A DNA stretch of 64,000 bases from JALZUE01 sp051251725. GTDB taxonomy: Bacteria > Pseudomonadota > Gammaproteobacteria > Enterobacterales > Alteromonadaceae. Shown in pieces: positions 26,335-34,331 of this stretch. Where the stretch lies: positions 1 to 64,000 of the forward strand of contig JBPOFN010000011.1 of NCBI GenBank assembly GCA_051251725.1. Reading direction: 5' to 3'. The notes beneath the pieces were generated by a model that saw only the letters and a list, made by a program, of their open reading frames with translations, searched no databases and had not been told where the DNA came from. Numbering within the stretch: position 1 is the stretch's first letter; every line of letters begins with the position of its first letter. Position numbers and translations under genes: made by a program.

Positions 26335-27222
26335 TTATAGCGATTGATGTAAGGCAATAATTCTATGTAAAGCGGACTGTGCTTGTTCAATATAAGCACC
26401 TTTAAACATATTGAGATGATTTAATATATGATAAAAATTATAAACAACTTTGCGATGTTCATAACTCATAGGTAACGGATACGTGTGTTGATAGCCGCGA
26501 TAAAATGCGGCGGGGAATTGGCCAAATAATTCTGTCATGGCAATATCTACTTCCCGATCACCAAAATAACAGGCCGGATCATAAATAATCGGTTGCTGGT
26601 CAATAAAGCCGACATTACCTTGCCATAAATCGCCATGTACTAAACAGGGTGAAACCTGATGGTGCGCTAGCAAATCTTTGCAAATCGAAACAATATAAGC
26701 AATATCGCCTAAGATCACTGATTTTTCGGTTAATAATTGTAGTTGCCAAGCAATACGCTGTTCGCAGAAAAAACTCCGCCAATTAGTTTGCCAGCGATTG
26801 GGCTGAATAGTGGTACCAATATAATTGTCTTCAAACCAACCAAATTGCCCATGGCTGGTCGATTGATGTAATTCGGCGAGTTGTACCCCTAATTCAAACC
26901 ATAAAATATCATTAGGTTGAGCGAAATGTTCATATTGTAATACTAAGAAGCTTTTATCTAAGGTCGTACCTAAACAGACAACTTTAGTGCAGGCGATAGT
27001 GCTGAGGTTTTTAATTCGTTTGAGGTTTTCACATTCTGCAATGAATAAACCTAATTTGTCTTTGTCATTGAGTTTTACAAAGTACTGCTGCGGCTGATCA
27101 TTAAGTTTGCCCGCAACCTTAAAAGCCAAGTTAATATCGCCGCCATTAACATTAGTTTTTTCATCGATTAAAAAAGTACGATTTGTTTCTTTTGTTATGG
27201 CGTCACAGATAGCAGCCCACAT
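26335..27222 (-). CDS. Fructosamine kinase-like protein (YniA family)
   Basis: A 295-residue kinase-fold protein. The phosphotransferase loop is LVHGDLWQGNVGF (catalytic Asp) and the metal-binding segment is IYDPACYFGDREVDIA. The N-terminal lobe has GGDINLAFKV. Fructosamine-3-kinases and ribulosamine kinases repair glycated proteins; E. coli YniA is the nearest well-known relative. The exact substrate is unproven. Confidence 0.88.
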   Translation of the reverse strand: MWAAICDAITKETNRTFLIDEKTNVNGGDINLAFKVAGKLNDQPQQYFVKLNDKDKLGLFIAECENLKRIKNLSTIACTKVVCLGTTLDKSFLVLQYEHFAQPNDILWFELGVQLAELHQSTSHGQFGWFEDNYIGTTIQPNRWQTNWRSFFCEQRIAWQLQLLTEKSVILGDIAYIVSICKDLLAHHQVSPCLVHGDLWQGNVGFIDQQPIIYDPACYFGDREVDIAMTELFGQFPAAFYRGYQHTYPLPMSYEHRKVVYNFYHILNHLNMFKGAYIEQAQSALHRIIALHQSL

Positions 27223-27525
27223 AATCTTTTGTCATTGATAGCCCCGAATTAAGTATAGCCATAGTTGATGAAATGACATAAATATTACCTTTTGCGGTTT
27301 TAAAGCAATAAATACGTGATAAAACAGCTTTATCCGTTGCAATATCAGGAGTTTTCCCCTATATTTCTGAGCTCATTTATTACCTGTTTATGCTCATTTT
27401 ATCTAACGAGTTTCATACTTTTAAATTTACTCTTTGAAATGTTTGCTGTGGTGTTTATTAAATACATCAAAACCACACTAGGTAAGTTAATTTAGTTTTA
27501 TCGTGTTTTAGCGATTAGTTAGCAA

Positions 27526-27546
27526 GTGGCACTTAGTATGTGTCAC
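27526..27546 (+). promoter_or_regulatory. thrS leader hairpin mimicking the tRNA-Thr anticodon arm
   Basis: Seven-pair stem (GTGGCAC / GTGTCAC, one G-U pair) closing a 7-base loop TTAGTAT. Read as an anticodon loop it gives U33, anticodon AGU and A37; G35 and U36 are the bases threonyl-tRNA synthetase recognises. The AGU lies at -31 to -29 from the ATG, almost where E. coli thrS carries its CGU. A second hairpin (TGTGGT / ACCACA, 27447-27477) lies further up. In E. coli, ThrRS binds such hairpins and blocks its own translation. The 343-bp gap 27223-27565 otherwise has no gene. Confidence 0.65.
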
Positions 27547-27565
27547 CACTGTGTAAGGAAAATTC

Positions 27566-29476
27566 ATGCCTGTTATTACTCTCCCTGACGGAAGTCAACG
27601 CTCATTCGACAATGCTGTATCTGTAATGGATGTTGCTCTTGATATTGGTCCAGGTTTAGCGAAAGCGACAATTGCTGGACGTATCGACGGTAATTTAGTT
27701 GATGCTTGTGAATTAATCGAATCAGATGCTGCATTACAATTAATCACCAGTAAAGACGCGGAAGGGCTTGAAATTATTCGCCATTCTTGTGCGCATTTAT
27801 TAGGTCACGCGATCAAACAAGTATGGCCAGATACTAAAATGGCGATTGGTCCTACCATTGATAACGGTTTTTATTACGACGTTGATTTAGCTGAAACGAT
27901 CACAGAAGATGATCTTGTTAAGTTAGAAAAACGCATGACAGACTTAGCCCGTACCGGTTACGAAGTTGTTAAAAAAACAGGCTCTTGGCAGGATGCTTAC
28001 GATGCATTTACCGAGCGCGGTGAAACATACAAATTAGAAATTCTTGATGAAAACATCGAGAAAACAGACACGCCGGCGTTATATCATCATCAAGAATATA
28101 TCGACATGTGTCGTGGTCCTCATGTGCCAAGCATGCGTCATTGTCATCATTTTAAATTAATGAAAGTTTCTGGTGCCTACTGGCGCGGTAACTCTGATAA
28201 CAAAATGTTGCAACGTATTTACGGCACAGCATGGGCAGATAAAAAACAATTAAAAGCGTATATCCAACGTTTAGCCGAAGCTGAAAAACGTGATCATCGT
28301 AAAATTGGTAAAACCTTAGACTTATTCCATTGGCAAGAAGAAGCGCCAGGCATGGTGTTTTGGCATAACGATGGTTGGACGATTTATACCGAATTAGAAA
28401 AGTTCATTCGTGAAAAGTTACATGAATATGATTACGACGAAGTAAAAGGGCCATTAATGATGGACCGCGTACTTTGGGAAAAATCAGGTCATTGGGACAA
28501 ATATGGCGAAAACATGTTTACTACTACATCTGAAAAACGTGAATATGCTATTAAGCCGATGAACTGCCCTGGTCACGTACAAATTTTTAACCAAGGGTTA
28601 AAGTCTTACCGTGACTTACCATTACGTATGGCTGAGTTTGGCTGTTGTCACCGTAATGAACCATCAGGGGCTTTACATGGTTTAATGCGCGTTCGTGGTT
28701 TTACCCAAGATGATGCGCATATCTTCTGTACTGAGCAACAAGTACAAGCAGAAGTTACTCAATGTATTCAAATGGTTTACGATGTTTATAAATCATTTGG
28801 CTTTGAAGATATTTTAGTTAAATTATCAACGCGTCCTGAAAAGCGCATTGGTAGTGATGAAATATGGGACAAAGCAGAAGCCGGTTTAGCTAATGCATTA
28901 ACTGAGTTAGGTATTCAATTTGAATATTTACCAGGTGAAGGTGCGTTTTATGGTCCTAAAATTGAATTTACTTTATTAGATTGTTTAGGTCGTAACTGGC
29001 AATGTGGTACAGTACAACTCGATTTTGCTTTACCAGGGCGTTTAGACGCTTCTTATATTGGTGAAGACGGTGAAAAACATGTTCCAGTAATGATTCATCG
29101 TGCAATTTTGGGGTCACTTGAACGTTTTATCGGTATTTTAATTGAAGAGTACACAGGTAAATTTCCAGCGTGGTTATCGCCAATTCAAGCAACTGTGATG
29201 AATATTACCGACAAACAAGGTGAATATTGCCAAAAAGTTGCAAAAAAACTGAAAGAAAGTGGATTTAGAGCAAAACTAGACTTGAGAAATGAGAAGATAG
29301 GCTTTAAAATCCGCGAGCACACATTAAAGCGTGTTCCATATCTTTTAGTCGTAGGTGACAAAGAAATGGAAAATGGCGAAATTGCTGTTCGAACACGAAG
29401 TGGTGAAGATTTAGGAAAAATGTCAGTAGATGACTTTATTGCCAAATTAACTGAAGAAGTTAGCAGTAGAAGTTAG
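27566..29476 (+). CDS. thrS: Threonyl-tRNA synthetase
   Basis: Class II synthetase of 636 residues (E. coli 642). It has an N-terminal TGS domain (1-62), an editing domain with the HSCAHLLGHA zinc-like motif (about residues 73-82), a catalytic core, and a C-terminal anticodon-binding domain. The core includes KPMNCPGHVQIF, FGCCHRNEPSGALHGLMRVR and HRAILGSLERF (Cys-His-His zinc set). AAGGA precedes the ATG. It starts the thrS-infC-rpmI-rplT cluster found in most bacteria. Confidence 0.98.
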   Translation: MPVITLPDGSQRSFDNAVSVMDVALDIGPGLAKATIAGRIDGNLVDACELIESDAALQLITSKDAEGLEIIRHSCAHLLGHAIKQVWPDTKMAIGPTIDNGFYYDVDLAETITEDDLVKLEKRMTDLARTGYEVVKKTGSWQDAYDAFTERGETYKLEILDENIEKTDTPALYHHQEYIDMCRGPHVPSMRHCHHFKLMKVSGAYWRGNSDNKMLQRIYGTAWADKKQLKAYIQRLAEAEKRDHRKIGKTLDLFHWQEEAPGMVFWHNDGWTIYTELEKFIREKLHEYDYDEVKGPLMMDRVLWEKSGHWDKYGENMFTTTSEKREYAIKPMNCPGHVQIFNQGLKSYRDLPLRMAEFGCCHRNEPSGALHGLMRVRGFTQDDAHIFCTEQQVQAEVTQCIQMVYDVYKSFGFEDILVKLSTRPEKRIGSDEIWDKAEAGLANALTELGIQFEYLPGEGAFYGPKIEFTLLDCLGRNWQCGTVQLDFALPGRLDASYIGEDGEKHVPVMIHRAILGSLERFIGILIEEYTGKFPAWLSPIQATVMNITDKQGEYCQKVAKKLKESGFRAKLDLRNEKIGFKIREHTLKRVPYLLVVGDKEMENGEIAVRTRSGEDLGKMSVDDFIAKLTEEVSSRS

Positions 29477-29560
29477 TATTGATATCAAACAATATTTGTA
29501 ACGCAAACCTTAATGCGAAAGTAGGTTTGATTTTTATTAAGTTCTTTGGAGGAACAGGCT

Positions 29561-30103
29561 ATTAAAAATGGTCAAAAGGGCGGTCAAAAAGAACCGGCAC
29601 ATCGTTTAAATGAATTAATTACAGGTACAGAAGTACGTTTAATTGGTGCAGATGGCGAAGCAATGGGCATTGTTTCATTAGAAGAAGCAATGGATGAAGC
29701 TGATAAAGCAGGTGTAGATCTCGTTGAGATCAGCCCAACAGCTAAGCCTCCCGTTTGTCGTGCAATGGATTACGGCAAGTTTCTTTACGAAAAAAGTAAA
29801 GAACAAAAAGAACAACGAAAGAAGCAAAAACAGATTCAGGTTAAGGAAATTAAATTCCGTCCTGGAACTGATGAAGGCGACTATCAGGTAAAACTACGCA
29901 ACCTGAGACGCTTCATAGAAGGTGGTGACAAGGCTAAGGTAACTTTACGTTTCCGCGGCCGTGAAATGGCCCACCAAGAATTGGGACTGGATCTTTTAAA
30001 TCGCGTAAAGAAAGATTTAGAAGACATTAGTGTTTGCGAATTCTTCCCTCGTCGAGTGGAAGGACGTCAAATGATAATGGTACTAGCACCAATCAAACGA
30101 TAA
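29561..30103 (+). CDS. infC: Translation initiation factor IF-3 with an AUU start codon
   Basis: IF-3 of 180 residues (E. coli 180) when started at ATT 29561, which follows GGAGG (29548-29552) by 8 bases. No in-frame ATG exists nearby; an in-frame TTG at 29546 would overlap the ribosome site. E. coli infC also uses AUU, and IF-3 rejects such starts to control its own level. Family motifs are VDLVEISPTAKPPVCRAMDYGK, the linker KEQRKKQK, and IKFRPGTDEGDY and GREMAHQE in the C-domain. Confidence 0.95.
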   Translation: MKNGQKGGQKEPAHRLNELITGTEVRLIGADGEAMGIVSLEEAMDEADKAGVDLVEISPTAKPPVCRAMDYGKFLYEKSKEQKEQRKKQKQIQVKEIKFRPGTDEGDYQVKLRNLRRFIEGGDKAKVTLRFRGREMAHQELGLDLLNRVKKDLEDISVCEFFPRRVEGRQMIMVLAPIKR

Positions 30104-30284
30104 TACTTGGTAATAGCAAGTAGTAAGGTGTAAACCTTACTCACCAATGTTATCTAGCAACGGGTAGTTGAGGCCTTGCAAGTATGGTTGATAAGTTTTC
30201 TTATTTTAATCATCGCCTGAACTGCTAAATTTAAATGGCAATTATTCATTCTGATGAATGTGATAATGAATGCGGAGTATATTC
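30104..30284 (+). promoter_or_regulatory. infC-rpmI spacer, probable L20 autoregulatory leader
   Basis: The 181-bp spacer contains the hairpin AGTAAGGT / ACCTTACT (30122-30141) and further paired segments before the rpmI ribosome site. In E. coli, L20 binds RNA in this spacer and represses rpmI and rplT. I did not trace the pseudoknot, so this rests on position and structure. Confidence 0.4.
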
Positions 30285-30479
30285 ATGCCTAAAATGAAAA
30301 CCAATAAAGGTGCTGCAAAGCGCTTTAAACCGACAGCTAATGGCTACAAATTTAAACAAGCGGGTCTACGTCATATTTTGACTAAGCGCCGTACTAAAGT
30401 TAAGCGTCATCTTCGTGCTAAATGCATGATCGCCGCTTCTGACATCAAGTCAGTTAAAAAACTTTTACGTCACGCTTAA
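30285..30479 (+). CDS. rpmI: 50S ribosomal protein L35
   Basis: A basic 64-residue protein, MPKMKTNKGAAKRFKPTANG..., the standard L35 sequence. ATG 30285 follows CGGAG by 8 bases; an in-frame ATG at 30270 would add five residues. It is 15 bp before rplT in the same operon. Confidence 0.97.
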   Translation: MPKMKTNKGAAKRFKPTANGYKFKQAGLRHILTKRRTKVKRHLRAKCMIAASDIKSVKKLLRHA

Positions 30480-30494
30480 TAGGAGAAATAACAA

Positions 30495-30851
30495 ATGGCT
30501 AGAGTAAAACGCGGTGTTGTAGCACGCGCACGTCATAAAAAGGTTCTAAAGCAAGCTAAAGGTTACTACGGTGCACGTAGTCGCGTTTATCGCGTTGCTT
30601 TCCAAGCTGTAACTAAAGCTGGACAATACGCTTACCGTGACCGTCGTCAACGTAAACGTCAATTCCGTCAACTTTGGATTGCTCGTATCAACGCAGCATC
30701 TCGTCAAAATGGTTTAACTTACAGTCGTTTTATTAACGGCCTTAAGAAAGCATCTATCGAGATTGATCGTAAGATCTTAGCTGATATCGCTGTATACGAT
30801 AAAGCAGCTTTCTCTGTATTAGTATCTAAAGCAGAAGCTGCTTTAGCATAA
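30495..30851 (+). CDS. rplT: 50S ribosomal protein L20
   Basis: A 118-residue, Arg/Lys-rich protein with MARVKRGVVARARHKKVLK and the YRDRRQRKRQFRQLWI segment typical of L20. It binds 23S rRNA early in assembly and is the translational repressor of rpmI-rplT in E. coli. An AGGAG ribosome site is present and a strong terminator follows. Confidence 0.98.
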   Translation: MARVKRGVVARARHKKVLKQAKGYYGARSRVYRVAFQAVTKAGQYAYRDRRQRKRQFRQLWIARINAASRQNGLTYSRFINGLKKASIEIDRKILADIAVYDKAAFSVLVSKAEAALA

Positions 30852-30870
30852 TACAGGCTGAAAACTTTTG

Positions 30871-30903
30871 GAAAGGGACGCTTTAAGCGTCCCTTTCTTT
30901 TTC
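30871..30903 (+). terminator. Rho-independent terminator of rplT
   Basis: AAAGGGACGC / GCGTCCCTTT stem (10 bp), loop TTTAA, then CTTTTTC. It ends the thrS-rplT cluster. Confidence 0.93.
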
Positions 30904-31128
30904 TGATACTTTTTCTTGTCTATTTGTTTCGCTTACTTCGTCAAATATGCTCGCTTATTGGCATAAGCTGCGCGTATTTTCCTTGTTATCAAAACAACGA
31001 CACATCGAAAAACCTATCAGAATAGTCTGAGCTAACATAACGAATGTTAATATTAGCGAATGATATTTTATTGATGATTAGATATTATTCACTACCATTA
31101 ATGTTTCAACTATTTAAGAGCTAGAAAA

Positions 31129-32232
31129 ATGAGCCTTGCTGATCAAGTTTTAGCGGTAAATAATGATTTACCTATTCGTACCGATGCACCAGTGCATAGC
31201 GGTAAAGTACGTTCTGTTTATTGGTTAACTGAAGCTGATAGCCGCCGTTTAATTGCCGAAAAAAATTACCCCGTACCTGCTGACACACCACTTGCTATTA
31301 TGGTGATCAGTGACAGGATCTCAGCTTTTGACTGTATCTGGCAAGGGCAAGGCGGTATGAAAGGTGTCCCGGGAAAAGGGGCAGCTTTAAATGCTATTTC
31401 AAACCATTGGTTTAAATTATTTAAAGAGCAAGGCTTAGCTGACTCGCACATTTTAGATATTCCTCATCCTTTTGTTTGGATTGTGCAAAAAGCACAACCC
31501 GTGATGATTGAAGCAATTTGTCGTCAGTATATTACTGGTTCAATGTGGCGTGCTTACACTAAAGGCGAACGTGACTTTTGTGGTATTGAATTACCAGAAG
31601 GGCTTGAAAAAGACACTAAATTAGCAAAATTACTACAAACACCGTCTACCAAAGGTATTCTCGAAGGAATTCCTGGGGTGCCGGCAGTTGATGACGTTAA
31701 TATTACTCGTAAAAATATTGAAGATAATTATCAAGCCTTTAACTTTAAATCTGCTGATGATATTGCGCTTTATGAAAAGCTGTTAACAGAAGGCTTTGAT
31801 GTTATCACCGCGGAACTGGCTAAAATTGATCAAGTGTTTGTTGATACCAAATTTGAATTTGGTTATGTCAAAGACATCAAAGGTAATGATAAGTTAATTT
31901 ATATGGATGAAGTTGGCACACCTGACTCATCACGTATTTGGGATGGCAGTGAATATCGTCAAGGCAAGGTTGTTGAAAACTCGAAAGAAGGCTTTCGTCA
32001 ATTATTGTTAAACCATTTTCCAGATCCAGATATTTTATTAAATAAAGATCGCATGACCGAGCGCTTAGCTTTAGCTGTGAATAATGAATTACCAACAGAT
32101 GTGTTAATGTCTGTTTCTAAAACTTATACCGATATTGCTGAGAAAATTACCGGCCAAAAAATTGTCTTAAGTGATAATCCAAAAGCAGAAATAATTACTA
32201 TTTTAAAAGACCAATATCAATTAGTTGATTAA
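31129..32232 (+). CDS. purC: SAICAR synthase, long form
   Basis: Phosphoribosylaminoimidazole-succinocarboxamide synthase of purine synthesis. It has 367 residues, the long version seen in Vibrio and Alteromonadales (E. coli has 237). It contains GKVRSVYW, ISDRISAFDCIWQG, EAICRQYITGSMWRAY and YMDEVGTPDSSRIW. The 277-bp upstream gap holds a small hairpin (GCTTAT / ATAAGC, 30953-30968) but no PurR box that I recognise. Confidence 0.95.
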   Translation: MSLADQVLAVNNDLPIRTDAPVHSGKVRSVYWLTEADSRRLIAEKNYPVPADTPLAIMVISDRISAFDCIWQGQGGMKGVPGKGAALNAISNHWFKLFKEQGLADSHILDIPHPFVWIVQKAQPVMIEAICRQYITGSMWRAYTKGERDFCGIELPEGLEKDTKLAKLLQTPSTKGILEGIPGVPAVDDVNITRKNIEDNYQAFNFKSADDIALYEKLLTEGFDVITAELAKIDQVFVDTKFEFGYVKDIKGNDKLIYMDEVGTPDSSRIWDGSEYRQGKVVENSKEGFRQLLLNHFPDPDILLNKDRMTERLALAVNNELPTDVLMSVSKTYTDIAEKITGQKIVLSDNPKAEIITILKDQYQLVD

Positions 32233-32270
32233 GTTGCTTGTCATTTAACTAACTGTTTATTGTCAATCGT

Positions 32271-32300
32271 AAAAAAGCCCTTGATTTAAAGGGCTTTTTT
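32271..32300. terminator. Bidirectional terminator between purC and the GNAT-like gene
   Basis: AAAAAAGCCCTT / AAGGGCTTTTTT stem between convergent genes, with A and T tracts for both directions. Confidence 0.93.
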
Positions 32301-32328
32301 GCTTCTGTATTTTACTTTGTTGATTTAC

Positions 32329-32964
32329 TTAACCGATTAATTTACTTGGCGTTGTGACAAATAAATCAAATGACAGAGGGGCATTTAATAATGTTTCATC
32401 TACTTGATATTGAATAAAACCATTATGGTTAAAAAACGCTTGTAACGTTTCAAGGCTTGTCTCATCGCTAGCCAGTTCAAGTTGCTGATAATAAGCTTTA
32501 GTTGCCTCTTCTTCACTATCTTCAGGGGTAATAAATAATGGCATCGGCAAGCTTAATACCGTAATAGACTGCACTTTGTTATATTCTTTCGCGATACTTT
32601 GTAATAGGAATTTAGCCACGCCTTGTTTTCTATACTCAGGTAAAACACTAAAAGCTTCAATTAACATATGTGTTTTAGAATTTTTAACATCTGCAATAAT
32701 GGCTAATGATTCACAAAGTTCAGCTGATAAGTTTTGCCCTTTAAAATATAAATTTAACGGTAACTCCCAATCTGTTGCTTCATCATCGCCTTCAATTATT
32801 GCGTAGCTTTTTAATGCTTCACGATGTTTATTTAAGGTAATTAATTCTATTTCAGCTTTTGCGACGATTTTTTGTTTTTCATCGAACACATTAACTTCTT
32901 GGATTAATTGCCAATCAAAAGATGATTTAACTTCAGGTTTATTAAATATAACGGAATAGTTCAT
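32329..32964 (-). CDS. GNAT-like acetyltransferase of unknown substrate
   Basis: A 211-residue protein. The segment SVLPEYRKQGVAKFLLQSIA fits the acetyl-CoA-binding motif A of the GNAT fold (R-x-x-G-x-A pyrophosphate loop), and the C-terminal FFNHNGFIQY is also GNAT-like. No specific substrate can be named. The ATG at 32964 gives MNYSVIFNKPEVKS; an in-frame ATG at 33009 would add 15 residues and neither has a good ribosome site, so the start is uncertain. Confidence 0.65.
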   Translation of the reverse strand: MNYSVIFNKPEVKSSFDWQLIQEVNVFDEKQKIVAKAEIELITLNKHREALKSYAIIEGDDEATDWELPLNLYFKGQNLSAELCESLAIIADVKNSKTHMLIEAFSVLPEYRKQGVAKFLLQSIAKEYNKVQSITVLSLPMPLFITPEDSEEEATKAYYQQLELASDETSLETLQAFFNHNGFIQYQVDETLLNAPLSFDLFVTTPSKLIG

Positions 32965-33338
32965 GATTAGTTTTATGCTTTTAAATGATGTTGGATGATT
33001 AAGCCTCATTTACGCTTAACCATAGATTTTATAAATTACCGTATTTTACCACCACAACATGGTAAGTTCACAGCAGTTAATTATTTTGTTTAACGGTTTT
33101 AAATTTCCCTTTGTATTTGCGTCATTGACAGATTCAAGATCTCAGCGCTGACGGTGAATAAAATCTGGCTTGAAATTGGCTATTTCGCTAAGTCTATTAA
33201 TTTAAATGTAAAATTATGCGATATTTTTACATTTAGCGTCATTATTACTACATTCGAACGTGGTTTTTGTGTAAAATCACACACAATTTTTACAATCAAA
33301 ACAGTCTACCCAAAGCCAAATTGGCGGTTGAGGAAATC
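32965..33338 (+). promoter_or_regulatory. pheS upstream region with a hairpin
   Basis: This 374-bp gap holds the divergent control regions of the GNAT-like gene and pheST. A perfect 10-bp inverted repeat (AAATGTAAAA / TTTTACATTT) is at 33204-33234. A tiny reading frame MRYFYI (33216-33236) starts in its loop. A weaker hairpin (TGTGT / ACACA) is near 33268-33284. E. coli pheST is controlled by attenuation with a Phe-rich leader peptide; nothing as clear is seen here. Confidence 0.35.
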
Positions 33339-34319
33339 ATGAATTTAGACGATATAATATTGCAGGCTGAAAAAGCTATTAATGAAGCATCGGATCCTGC
33401 TGCGCTTGATGAAGTGCGCGTTAACTTTTTAGGGAAGAAAGGTTTATTTACAGAGCAAATGAAAGGCTTAAGTAAATTACCAAAAGAAGAAAAGCCTAAA
33501 GCGGGCCAAGTGATCAATATTGCTAAGCAAACAGTACAAAAAGCATTATCAGAACGCGGCGAATTATTACGTGCACAAGAAATTGAAGCGAAATTATCGA
33601 CGGAAGCGATTGATATCACTTTACCGGGGACAACAAATGACGCCGGTGGTTTGCATCCTGTTACTCGTACTATCGAACGCATTGAAAAATTCTTTGGTGA
33701 ATTAGGTTTTGAAGTCAAATCAGGACCAGAAGTTGAAGATGACTTTCATAACTTTGACGCTTTAAATATTCCTGAGCATCATCCTGCACGCCAAGATCAC
33801 GATACCTTTTATTTCAACCCTAAATTGGTATTACGTACGCAAACCTCTGGTGTGCAAATTCGCACCATGGAAAAAGAACAGCCACCACTGCGTATTATCT
33901 CACCGGGTAAAGTTTACCGTAATGATTACGATCAAACGCATACGCCGATGTTCCATCAGGTTGAAGGCTTATTAGTTGATAAAGATGTCAGCTTTACCCA
34001 TCTTAAAGGAATTTTGCATGACTTTTTGCATAACTTCTTTGAAGAAGATTTAGAAATTCGTTTCCGTCCTTCTTATTTCCCATTTACTGAACCGTCAGCA
34101 GAAGTTGATGTGATGGGTAAAAATGGTAAATGGTTAGAAGTATTAGGTTGTGGCATGGTGCATCCAAATGTACTGCGCTCAGTTGGCATTGACCCAGAAG
34201 TTTATACCGGTTTTGCTTTTGGTATGGGCGTTGAGCGTTTAACTATGTTGCGCTATGGGGTGAATGACTTACGTGCATTCTTTGAAAATGATCTACGTTT
34301 TTTAAAACAGTTTAAGTAA
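33339..34319 (+). CDS. pheS: Phenylalanyl-tRNA synthetase alpha subunit
   Basis: Catalytic subunit of the alpha2-beta2 class II enzyme. It has 326 residues (E. coli 327). An N-terminal coiled coil is followed by class II motif 2 (PGKVYRNDYDQTHTPMFHQ) and motif 3 (GFAFGMGVERLTMLRYG). ATG 33339 has GAGG before it. A TTG 72 bp upstream is in frame but lacks family similarity. It is 12 bp from pheT. Confidence 0.98.
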   Translation: MNLDDIILQAEKAINEASDPAALDEVRVNFLGKKGLFTEQMKGLSKLPKEEKPKAGQVINIAKQTVQKALSERGELLRAQEIEAKLSTEAIDITLPGTTNDAGGLHPVTRTIERIEKFFGELGFEVKSGPEVEDDFHNFDALNIPEHHPARQDHDTFYFNPKLVLRTQTSGVQIRTMEKEQPPLRIISPGKVYRNDYDQTHTPMFHQVEGLLVDKDVSFTHLKGILHDFLHNFFEEDLEIRFRPSYFPFTEPSAEVDVMGKNGKWLEVLGCGMVHPNVLRSVGIDPEVYTGFAFGMGVERLTMLRYGVNDLRAFFENDLRFLKQFK

Positions 34320-34331
34320 GGCCGCGATAAA

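Noticed and set aside
33154..33342. 62-codon frame upstream of pheS
   Set aside because: Overlaps the pheS start and the leader hairpin, has no recognisable domain and no clear ribosome site; probably chance.
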